A DNA stretch of 7,941 nt from NCBI GenBank assembly GCA_002496485.1, contig DAJW01000060.1, forward strand, positions 1 through 7,941. Reading direction: 5' to 3'. Of this stretch, positions 1-5,748 are shown in pieces. This DNA comes from Euryarchaeota archaeon UBA36 (GTDB taxonomy: Archaea; Thermoplasmatota; Poseidoniia; Poseidoniales; Thalassarchaeaceae). How positions within the stretch are numbered: position 1 is the stretch's first letter; the number at the start of each line of letters is the position of its first letter. The notes below the pieces were generated by a model. The model was not told where the DNA came from. It worked only from the letters and a program-made list of their open reading frames with translations, and did not search any database. The position numbers were made by a program, and so were the translations under genes.

Positions 1-1
1 A

Positions 2-1012
2 ATCTATCAAACTTTAGGAGTTCTTTTAACTAATGAAGATTTAATGGGGGAGTCTCATTATCAAGAATTACTTCCAATTGTAGTTGAACGATTATCCAAA
101 AATAACTTACTTGAAAATAGTGAAGGAGCTGACGTGATTTATTTAGACGGCTGGACCAATAGAGATGGTAAACCATTGCCTATGATAATCAGAAAAAATG
201 ATGGCGGATATAACTACAGCACTACCGACTTAGCTTGTATTATTGATAGAGTTGAGAGAATGGATTGCGATACTTTACTCTATGTCGTAGGAACCCCCCA
301 AAAACAACACTTCGAGATGATATTCCAAGCTGCTCATAAGGCAAATTTTATCGATGACAGCAGGATAACAAAACATGTAAATTTTGGTTCTGTATTGGGT
401 AAAGATGGTAAAATTCTCAAGAGTAGAGAAGGAAATGCGGTAAAATTACTGGATTTACTCAATGAAGCAATTTTTAGGGCGAAATCAGTAATTGAAGAAA
501 AAAATCCGGATATCAAGGGTTCCGAACGGGAAGAGGTAGCTAGGATTATTGGCATTGGCGCTGTAAAATATGCAGATTTATCTACTGATAGAACTAAAGA
601 TTACGTATTTGATTGGGATCGTATGCTCTCTTTTGACGGGAATACTGCGCCATATTTACAATATGCATATGCCCGAATTTGTAGTATTTTTGAAAAATGG
701 GGCGGAAATAAATCGCATCTTCAAAATCTAGAGATTTTTTGCGAAACTTTGGAAGAACAAAAACTTTGTAGGCAATTATTACAATTCGCCGAAAAGTTTG
801 AAGAATCTGTAAATACTTACAACCCTCACACTTTATGCACTCATATTTTCTCTATTGCCTCATCCTTTGCGAGTTTTTATGAAAATTGTCAGATAATTAA
901 TGATGAAGACGAATCAAGAACTCTTAGCCGTCTGGCAATTTGCGATTTAACAGCCAGAGAAATAGAGCTGGGACTAGATTTACTCGGAATCCAATGCCCT
1001 GTTAGAATGTAG
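2..1012 (+). CDS. argS: Arginyl-tRNA synthetase (ArgS), C-terminal part, 5' truncated by the window edge
   Basis: Class I aminoacyl-tRNA synthetase that charges tRNA-Arg with arginine in the cytoplasm. The reading frame is open from base 2, so the ATG at 44 is an internal methionine and not the start; about 336 residues are visible of the roughly 550-580 usual for the family. Visible parts: the late Rossmann catalytic domain, the KMSK-equivalent signature loop as KSREGN (bases 419-436), then the helical DALR-type anticodon-binding domain opening with YADLSTDRTKDYVFDWD and GNTAPYLQYAYAR. It ends in LGIQCPVRM, matching the conserved ArgS C-terminus, so the 3' end is intact. The motifs are of the E. 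coli-like bacterial type rather than the usual archaeal type, which suggests transfer if the host is an archaeon. Its last 33 bases lie antisense to the thioredoxin-like gene. The family call is very secure; the lineage remark is from memory of the motifs. Confidence 0.96.
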   Translation: MYQTLGVLLTNEDLMGESHYQELLPIVVERLSKNNLLENSEGADVIYLDGWTNRDGKPLPMIIRKNDGGYNYSTTDLACIIDRVERMDCDTLLYVVGTPQKQHFEMIFQAAHKANFIDDSRITKHVNFGSVLGKDGKILKSREGNAVKLLDLLNEAIFRAKSVIEEKNPDIKGSEREEVARIIGIGAVKYADLSTDRTKDYVFDWDRMLSFDGNTAPYLQYAYARICSIFEKWGGNKSHLQNLEIFCETLEEQKLCRQLLQFAEKFEESVNTYNPHTLCTHIFSIASSFASFYENCQIINDEDESRTLSRLAICDLTAREIELGLDLLGIQCPVRM

Positions 1013-1309
1013 GAAAGTCAATGCCTTTTGAACTTCATTTCCCTGAAATTTCTTAACCAAAACTTCACGACTAATAATTCCAATAAATGGTAATATCTCA
1101 ACTTCCTTTCTAATCCAATTAATTTCCTTTCGCAAATTAAATGATCCATAATTATCAAGTGAAATCTTGAATATATTCTTATATTCAAAATCTTCAATTT
1201 TTTTCTCAATTTCTTTACATGAGTCACATGATGATTTCGAAATAAAAATAGCAAATTCACCAAAATTAAGTAATTCTTTCCAATGCTCAAATTTCGTTAA
1301 TTCCTTCAT
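980..1309 (-). CDS. Small thioredoxin-like protein with a CDSC active site
   Basis: A 109-residue protein with a thioredoxin-fold layout: a beta-strand (FAIFIS) runs into a CxxC motif, SSCDSC (Cys28 and Cys31), followed by a Lys/Glu-rich helix. A later ILPFIGII segment supplies the expected cis-proline (Pro74), and VLVKKFQG resembles the final beta-hairpin and Gly. The canonical WCGPC is absent, so it is a divergent thioredoxin or thiol reductase and its partner cannot be named. No signal peptide or membrane segment is seen, so it is probably cytosolic. The ATG is preceded by GGGG at 1316-1319, six bases away. It is divergent from the peroxiredoxin gene across 47 bases, so it may reduce that enzyme (inference). 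Its last 11 codons including the stop are antisense to the end of argS. A shorter antisense-looking frame at 1018-1290 lacks these motifs and is treated as a shadow. Confidence 0.8.
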   Translation of the reverse strand: MKELTKFEHWKELLNFGEFAIFISKSSCDSCKEIEKKIEDFEYKNIFKISLDNYGSFNLRKEINWIRKEVEILPFIGIISREVLVKKFQGNEVQKALTFLHSNRALDSE

Positions 1310-1356
1310 TCGAAACCCCTACATTATATTGAAATTCTATACCTCATCCCATAACT
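1310..1356. promoter_or_regulatory. Divergent promoter region between the thioredoxin-like and peroxiredoxin genes
   Basis: These 47 bases must hold promoters for both flanking genes unless one is read from further away. On the + strand an AT-rich TATA-like stretch (ATTATATT, 1323-1330) is centred about 30 bases before the peroxiredoxin ATG, and no Shine-Dalgarno site precedes that ATG, which would fit an archaeal promoter with a nearly leaderless mRNA. On the - strand TATAGAAT (1341-1334) is centred about 28 bases before the other ATG. The - strand also contains an exact TATAAT (1328-1323), but no good -35 box lies at the right spacing and it is very close to the start. Promoter type is therefore inference. 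Confidence 0.4.
1316..1319 (-). promoter_or_regulatory. Possible ribosome binding site of the thioredoxin-like gene
   Basis: GGGG (within AGGGG) on the - strand, six bases before the ATG at 1309. It is a weak match to the GGAGG consensus but correctly spaced, and supports this start. If the TATA-like element at 1341-1334 is the real promoter, the mRNA would begin too late to include it, so the two readings compete. Confidence 0.4.
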
Positions 1357-1821
1357 ATGACATCAGTAGGAGAGCATGCCCCTAACTTCACTTTAAAAAA
1401 TTGTAACAAAGAAGACGTTAGTCTTAGCGACTATCACGGTAAACAAGTCTTACTCGCATTCTATCCAGCTTCTTTTTCTGGAGTTTGCGATACGGAACTA
1501 TGTACAATTAATGATAATATGGAGTTTTTTGCGTCATTGAATACAGATGTAATTGGCATCAGTGTCGATGCTCCATGGTCGAATAAGGCATTCGCAGAAA
1601 AATATGGCCTAGGTTTCGAATTATTATCAGATTATGAAAGAAAAGTAATTTCTTCATATGATGTAATCTTTGAGGGTTTGGGTGGACTAGAAAATTATGT
1701 TTGCGCTAATAGAGCAGTATTCATACTGGATAAAGAAGGAAGAATAACTTTCAAGTGGGTAGCTCCGAACCCAGGTGTGGAACCAGATTATGATGAGATT
1801 AAGTCTATGATAGAAAATTAA
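1357..1821 (+). CDS. Peroxiredoxin (AhpC/TSA family, BCP/AhpE-like)
   Basis: Thiol peroxidase of 154 residues that reduces hydrogen peroxide or organic peroxides in the cytoplasm. The fold begins with the typical VGEHAPNFTL. The active-site segment FYPASFSGVCDTELC carries the peroxidatic Cys44 and a second Cys49 five residues on, the spacing of the resolving cysteine in BCP/PrxQ enzymes. The usual threonine of PxxxTxxC is serine here (Ser41), a tolerated variant. The conserved active-site Arg is Arg119 in CANRAVFILD. An extra Cys116 lies three residues before it. The end (PNPGVEPDYDEI) is like archaeal and AhpE-like members. There is no Shine-Dalgarno site before the ATG, suggesting a short or absent leader. 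It is divergent from the thioredoxin-like gene, a plausible reductant. Its stop overlaps the ubiX stop tail-to-tail. The family is secure; the exact subclass is not. Confidence 0.93.
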   Translation: MTSVGEHAPNFTLKNCNKEDVSLSDYHGKQVLLAFYPASFSGVCDTELCTINDNMEFFASLNTDVIGISVDAPWSNKAFAEKYGLGFELLSDYERKVISSYDVIFEGLGGLENYVCANRAVFILDKEGRITFKWVAPNPGVEPDYDEIKSMIEN

Positions 1822-2396
1822 TTCATATCGACTTCTTCTCCAGTCCATCTTTTTCCTAGATTATGATTTATATTTAATTGATCGAGAATTCTAGCTACTA
1901 CAAAATCTATCAAATCCGATATATTTTCGGGAGAATGATAAAATCCAGGATTGGCAGGAAGGACAACTACGCCCCAAGAAGATAGCTTTGTCATAGCTTC
2001 AAGGTGTACAGTCGCAACCGGAGTTTCCCTTGGGACTACAATCATTTTCCTCTTCTCCTTTAAACAGACCAATGCACTTCGTGTAGTTAAGTTATCAGAA
2101 ATACCTGCTGCTATCTTTCCAATGGTAGTCCCACTTGCAGGACAGATAATGTATGCATCATATTTTGCTGAACCAGAAGCCGGTCTGGCTGCGAGATTTT
2201 TATTATCATTCAAAGTTACTCTACCTTCAGAAATCAAATCTTCAGGTTTAAGTCCGCATTCTAAATCTAAATTTATAGCACCAGCTCTAGTAATTATTAG
2301 ATCTATATCCCATCCGGCCACTAGCATTTCTTCTAGCAATCTCTTTCCATATTGAGCTCCCGAAGCCCCAGTTATCGCAATTACTGCTAGCGGCAT
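1818..2396 (-). CDS. ubiX: Flavin prenyltransferase UbiX
   Basis: A 192-residue UbiX/Pad1 enzyme that joins a dimethylallyl group to FMN, making the prenyl-FMN cofactor of UbiD-type decarboxylases. The N-terminus shows the flavin-binding ITGASGAQYG. Residues known to bind the prenyl phosphate or act in catalysis in Pseudomonas UbiX (R122, K129, E140, Y169, R185) all appear at a constant offset of 16: Arg106 (DNLTTR), Lys113 (CLKEK), Glu124 (PRETP), Tyr153 (GFYH) and Arg169 (VARILDQL). It therefore looks active. GGAG at 2405-2408 lies eight bases before the ATG. A small perfect inverted repeat (2393-2405, five-base arms, three-base loop) covers the start codon and could slightly tune translation. 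It follows the class V enzyme by 39 bases and is probably the last gene of the operon. No UbiD is in the window, so the user of its product (quinone synthesis or another decarboxylation) is unknown. Confidence 0.94.
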   Translation of the reverse strand: MPLAVIAITGASGAQYGKRLLEEMLVAGWDIDLIITRAGAINLDLECGLKPEDLISEGRVTLNDNKNLAARPASGSAKYDAYIICPASGTTIGKIAAGISDNLTTRSALVCLKEKRKMIVVPRETPVATVHLEAMTKLSSWGVVVLPANPGFYHSPENISDLIDFVVARILDQLNINHNLGKRWTGEEVDMN

Positions 2397-2404
2397 AAAA
2401 TATG

Positions 2405-2408
2405 CTCC
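2405..2408 (-). promoter_or_regulatory. Ribosome binding site of ubiX
   Basis: GGAG on the - strand, eight bases before the ubiX ATG at 2396. It shows ubiX has its own translation start after the 39-base gap and supports the chosen start. Its last G is also the first base of the GCATA/TATGC inverted repeat that covers the start codon. Confidence 0.6.
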
Positions 2409-2435
2409 GAGCTATCAGATTTGAATGATTGCATA

Positions 2436-3626
2436 TTAAATTAAATCAGAAAGAACTTTTGCAAGATATTTATATTCATCAATATGATTGTATAGATGCG
2501 CTGAAATCCTCAAATATCTTCTGTCATGATGAGGCCAATTGAAAACTGGAACTTGTATTCCAAACTCTCTGATTAGCTTGGAATGCAATGGGTCGGTGTC
2601 AAAAACCGAATTTGCAATTTCGCCTTTATTTGGAATTATTATGCTAGCCAATGATGCAATCATTGAATCAGGACATGGCAAATCCAGCCCTAACTCTTCA
2701 GAAAGAATTTTTCTAGCAGCTAGTACTAATTCCCGATTTCTCCGCATAACCTCACTCCATCCACCATCAACCAGATTCTCAATATGCGATATCGCTTTAG
2801 GAATGCATAACCATGGAGTAGGATCACAAGTTCCCTGCCAGTCAAACTCAAATCTGAATTTTTCTTCTATTGTACCGTTTACAGATGCTCCATGACTAAT
2901 TGATAGCGGTCTTATCCCTCCAATCTTATCTTCTCTAATGTGTAGAAATGCGGAACCTTTTGGAGTACATATCCATTTATGCAAATTACCAGCGCAATAA
3001 GCTGGCTTTAATTTATTCAGATCTAGAGGGACAATTCCAGGTCCATGAGCGGCATCGAGTAGTACATCTACTTTCTTTGATTGCAAATGAAATATCAAAT
3101 CCTCAAACGGCATTCTTATTCCTGTTGGACTTGAAACTGTATCAATTATTGCTAAGCGAGTTTTTCTGCTAACATTTTCCAAGATGGGTTCAATAATTTC
3201 TTCTTTAGAATTTACTGGAAAAGGAATTTCTACAATTACAGTTTCTGCCCCCGTCCTTGATGCAACAAAATCTACTGCATTCCAGCAAGCCTGATATGTA
3301 TGATTGGGGACAATAATTTCATCACCTGGATTGAGAGATAATGATTTCAAGACAGTATTTACACCTGAAGTTGCATTGCTTAGAAATGCCATACCTTTCG
3401 GATCCGCATTTAAGAAATTAGATAGAGATAGGATTGAATCTAACCACATCTCCTCGACAACCTCTTCTAAAAACCATACTGGATCAGACTCTAATTGATT
3501 CCTTAACTTATCTTGCTCTTCCAATACCAATTTTGTAGTTGCACCAAAGGAACCATGATTAAGAAAAACTGTATTAGGATTAATACTCCAATACTTAGCA
3601 AATTCACTTTTCTGGGGCAACATCAT
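2436..3626 (-). CDS. Class V aminotransferase-fold PLP enzyme (isopenicillin N epimerase-like / cysteine desulfurase-like)
   Basis: A 396-residue PLP-dependent enzyme of the class V fold. Family signs in order: FLNHGSFGATTK near residue 21, typical of the CefD/isopenicillin N epimerase-like group; SNATSGVN (83-90) for the cofactor phosphate; DAAHGPG with Asp191 and His194 for the PLP ring; and Lys217 in AGNLHKW as the Schiff-base lysine. The DWQGTCDPTPW segment also fits the CefD-like group. Most such proteins are of unknown substrate; epimerase, lyase and desulfurase chemistry all occur in the superfamily, so no reaction is assigned. Real beta-lactam synthesis is unlikely, as no pathway genes are near. 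Its start lies inside the end of lipB (23- or 20-base overlap), so the two are probably translationally coupled. GAGG at 3631-3634 is four bases from the first ATG and seven from the second (3623), so the second Met is the better-spaced start. Confidence 0.88.
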   Translation of the reverse strand: MMLPQKSEFAKYWSINPNTVFLNHGSFGATTKLVLEEQDKLRNQLESDPVWFLEEVVEEMWLDSILSLSNFLNADPKGMAFLSNATSGVNTVLKSLSLNPGDEIIVPNHTYQACWNAVDFVASRTGAETVIVEIPFPVNSKEEIIEPILENVSRKTRLAIIDTVSSPTGIRMPFEDLIFHLQSKKVDVLLDAAHGPGIVPLDLNKLKPAYCAGNLHKWICTPKGSAFLHIREDKIGGIRPLSISHGASVNGTIEEKFRFEFDWQGTCDPTPWLCIPKAISHIENLVDGGWSEVMRRNRELVLAARKILSEELGLDLPCPDSMIASLASIIIPNKGEIANSVFDTDPLHSKLIREFGIQVPVFNWPHHDRRYLRISAHLYNHIDEYKYLAKVLSDLI

Positions 3627-4293
3627 TAGACCTCAAAACATTATTATCTTCGAATATTGGATTTCTATCTAATACTTCTCGACAAGTATCAATAAATGCC
3701 CTTCCAAATCTATCTAAATCTAACTTTCGACCAGACAAATCTCTGTCATATCCCAGCTTCTTCAAACTAGTGTGTATTCCCGCATCCAATCCGCATCCCT
3801 CAAGCTCTTCTACTCTCATTCCTGGGGTATCTATGTTAATTGATAATCCATGCCTACTAACCCATTTAAGAAAAGAAAGACCAATAGAACCTATCTTATA
3901 ACCATCAACCCAAATACCTTGCATTTTATCATTTTTATATGCCTCAATCCCACATAATCTCAAAGATGAAATGCTCCAATCCTCTAATCTACTGATTATT
4001 TTCCTGACACTTTGCTCTTCAGGTTTCCATTTTATGATTGGATAAATTACTAATTGTCCTGGGCCGTGCCAAGTAATTCCACCTCCCCGATCGGTTTGGA
4101 ATGTAGGGTAGTTTGAAACTAGGACCTTTTCCCTCCTAGCCTTAGGGCCTACAGTGACTATTTCTTCATGTTCAACTATAATCATTGTGTCAGTAATTTT
4201 ATTTTCTATCCTCTTTTTCTGGAGATTTTTCATTAGCATGAAAACTTCTTCATAATCCCCATTTTCTAGCTTTAAAACTTTAATTTCTTCCAT
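3604..4293 (-). CDS. lipB: Octanoyltransferase LipB (lipoyl synthesis)
   Basis: Moves an octanoyl group from acyl carrier protein to the lipoyl-domain lysine of target proteins, the first step of endogenous lipoyl assembly; LipA then adds sulfur. With the ATG at 4293 the protein has 229 residues, close to E. coli LipB (213). The signature TDRGGGITWHGPGQLVIYP spans residues 67-85. The catalytic pair is present: Lys133 in GYKIGSIGL and Cys167 in EGCGLDAGIHTSL, almost the same numbers as E. coli Lys135 and Cys169. HGLSINI is also conserved. A TTG at 4305 would add four residues and overlap the lpdA stop, but the bases of that TTG are part of the GAGG site for the ATG, so the ATG is preferred. 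The gene is downstream of E2 and E3, whose complex needs its product. Its 3' end overlaps the class V enzyme start. An archaeal host would need an acyl donor, which is a point to resolve. Confidence 0.95.
   Translation of the reverse strand: MEEIKVLKLENGDYEEVFMLMKNLQKKRIENKITDTMIIVEHEEIVTVGPKARREKVLVSNYPTFQTDRGGGITWHGPGQLVIYPIIKWKPEEQSVRKIISRLEDWSISSLRLCGIEAYKNDKMQGIWVDGYKIGSIGLSFLKWVSRHGLSINIDTPGMRVEELEGCGLDAGIHTSLKKLGYDRDLSGRKLDLDRFGRAFIDTCREVLDRNPIFEDNNVLRSNDVAPEK
3631..3634 (-). promoter_or_regulatory. Ribosome binding site of the class V PLP enzyme, inside lipB
   Basis: GAGG on the - strand within the last codons of lipB. Spacing is four bases to the ATG at 3626 and seven to the ATG at 3623. 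The longer spacing is more usual, so translation may begin at the second Met. Either way the site is embedded in lipB, which implies coupled translation. Confidence 0.6.
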
Positions 4294-4299
4294 AATAAT

Positions 4300-4303
4300 C
4301 CTC
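4300..4303 (-). promoter_or_regulatory. Ribosome binding site that decides the lipB start
   Basis: GAGG on the - strand, six bases before the ATG at 4293 and overlapping the lpdA stop codon (TGA, 4304-4302). The alternative TTG start at 4305 overlaps this site and has no such site in front of it, so the ATG is the likely start. Confidence 0.7.
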
Positions 4304-5738
4304 AAGAGGCATGAATGGCATGACCTAAAGTTTTCAGAACGCCTTCGTGGAATGCTTCAGCCATAGTTGGGTGTGCATGAACTGTACTGGCTATATCCTC
4401 TAGCAGAGCTCCCATTTCTAAAGCTAATATGAATTCCCCATGAAGTTCTGCTACATGACTACCTACAGCTTGAATTCCCAAAATAACATTATCAGATTTT
4501 CTTGCAATCACTCTAATGAATCCTCCGGTTTTTTCCGCTTCCAATGTTAAAGCTCTACCATTAGCTGCTAGAGGAAATTTTCCCATTATTATTTCTTCTC
4601 CCAAATCCTTCGCTTCATCCGGAAGTAATCCGACGGAAACTATTTCTGGTTCCGTGAAAACTATTGCCGGAATAGCAACTTTATCAAAATCTCTATTATG
4701 CCCGGCGATGATTTCTGCAACCATTTCACCCTGTGCACTAGCTCTATGGGCTAACATGGGCTCTCCAGATACATCACCAATAGCATAGACTCCAGGTATG
4801 TTAGTCCTACATTGCCTGTCAATTCTAATGAATCTTCCAGAAGAATCCAACCTAATTCCTGTGTTTTCTATCCCACAATTATCAATATTTGCCTTCCTTC
4901 CCACTGTAACTAACACCTTGTCTACATTGAGAGTAATTTCTTCCCCATCTTTTTCGAAAGTTAAATCCACTTTCTTACCGGAACCTTTCCCTTTTATTGT
5001 AGCCCCCTTAGCAAGTGATTTCGTAAATACCTCTACGCCATGTTTTTTTAACCAAATTTCCAGAGGTCGTCGCAGTTCTCTATCAAAGATGCCAAGTATA
5101 CTATCCATTCCTTCAACAATAGAAACTTTAGAGCCCAATTTAGCAAATGCACAACCCAACTCAACTCCGATATAACCTCCACCAACTATAGCAATTTTCT
5201 TTGGCAATTTTTGTAAATCCAAAGCTCCAGTCGATGAAATAATATTATCCTCATCGCATGGCATAAATGGTAAATCAATATGACTGGATCCAGTAGCAAT
5301 AATTACATTTTCAGCCTCGATTTCTATACTTTGATTCTCTCCAGTGACTGTACAATTTTTAGGGCCTGAAAATTTTGCCCATCCGTGTAATATTTCTACC
5401 CCTGCAGCTGTAAGTAAAGCTTCCACTCCCTTGTTTAACCTATTAACAATACCATCTTTCCATGAAACTAAAGCTGCCATATCTATTTCCGGTTCAGAAT
5501 TTATTTTCAAACCCATATGTCCATTTTCTTTTGCATGTTCTTTCAGTGATTCAAATCTTTCAGCAGCATGAATAATTGCTTTACTTGGAATGCACCCTCG
5601 AATTAGACAAGTTCCGCCCGCCTTATCCCCTTCGATAATTATTGTGTTTAGGCCAAGCTGGCCCGCACGTATTGCTGCAACATATCCACCGGGCCCCGCA
5701 CCGATAATCAAAACCTGACATTTCTTAATCTCACCCAT
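4302..5738 (-). CDS. lpdA: Dihydrolipoamide dehydrogenase (E3)
   Basis: FAD-dependent flavoprotein of 478 residues that re-oxidises the dihydrolipoyl arm of E2 and passes electrons to NAD+, in the cytoplasm as part of the 2-oxoacid dehydrogenase complex. The N-terminal FAD fold has GAGPGGY (13-19). The redox disulfide is Cys44/Cys49 in GGTCLIRGCIPSK. The NAD-binding fold has GGGYIGVELG, and the second FAD contact is the typical YAIGDV. The C-terminal dimer domain has the catalytic HAHPTMAEAF with His456 and Glu461. Length and all key residues are normal. The ATG is preceded by AGGTGA (5743-5748), which contains the stop codon of the E2 gene; the gap between the two genes is four bases. It could also serve other lipoyl complexes or glycine cleavage, but its place in the operon points to the branched-chain-type complex. 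Confidence 0.97.
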   Translation of the reverse strand: MGEIKKCQVLIIGAGPGGYVAAIRAGQLGLNTIIIEGDKAGGTCLIRGCIPSKAIIHAAERFESLKEHAKENGHMGLKINSEPEIDMAALVSWKDGIVNRLNKGVEALLTAAGVEILHGWAKFSGPKNCTVTGENQSIEIEAENVIIATGSSHIDLPFMPCDEDNIISSTGALDLQKLPKKIAIVGGGYIGVELGCAFAKLGSKVSIVEGMDSILGIFDRELRRPLEIWLKKHGVEVFTKSLAKGATIKGKGSGKKVDLTFEKDGEEITLNVDKVLVTVGRKANIDNCGIENTGIRLDSSGRFIRIDRQCRTNIPGVYAIGDVSGEPMLAHRASAQGEMVAEIIAGHNRDFDKVAIPAIVFTEPEIVSVGLLPDEAKDLGEEIIMGKFPLAANGRALTLEAEKTGGFIRVIARKSDNVILGIQAVGSHVAELHGEFILALEMGALLEDIASTVHAHPTMAEAFHEGVLKTLGHAIHAS

Positions 5739-5742
5739 AATA

Positions 5743-5748
5743 TCACCT
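5743..5748 (-). promoter_or_regulatory. Ribosome binding site of lpdA, overlapping the E2 stop
   Basis: AGGTGA on the - strand, four bases before the lpdA ATG at 5738. The TGA stop codon of the E2 gene is part of this site, so a ribosome ending E2 stands exactly where lpdA translation starts, which implies coupling of E2 and E3 synthesis. Confidence 0.65.

Noticed and set aside
1197..1204. Run of T on the + strand as a terminator for argS
   Set aside because: No stem precedes it, it lies about 190 bases past the argS stop inside the antisense gene, and T-runs are common here.
1018..1290. Alternative - strand reading frame of 90 codons in the thioredoxin-like region
   Set aside because: It overlaps the CxxC protein in another frame, shows no family motif, and has runs of Leu/His/Lys typical of a shifted frame.
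1323..1328. Exact TATAAT on the - strand as a bacterial -10 box for the thioredoxin-like gene
   Set aside because: There is no good -35 hexamer about 17 bases upstream, and the resulting start would leave almost no leader before the GGGG site. AT-rich DNA gives such matches by chance.
1951..2355. 134-codon + strand open frame opposite ubiX
   Set aside because: It is antisense to a gene with all catalytic residues intact, shows no recognisable motif of its own, and has no ribosome binding site I can support.
2393..2405. GCATA/TATGC inverted repeat at the ubiX start as a regulatory hairpin or operator
   Set aside because: The five-base AT-rich stem with a three-base loop is weak and expected by chance in this composition; it is only mentioned under ubiX.
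2539..3498. Three + strand open frames opposite the class V PLP enzyme
   Set aside because: They are shadows of a well supported gene; no motif or start signal favours them.
2436..3626. Beta-lactam (isopenicillin N) biosynthesis
   Set aside because: Only an epimerase-like fold is seen; no synthetase or synthase gene is near, and most proteins with these motifs are not in such pathways.
4516..5571. Three + strand open frames opposite lpdA (4516-4788, 4798-5175, 5344-5571)
   Set aside because: They are antisense shadows of a strongly conserved E3 gene, with Ser/Pro/Ile-rich translations lacking motifs.
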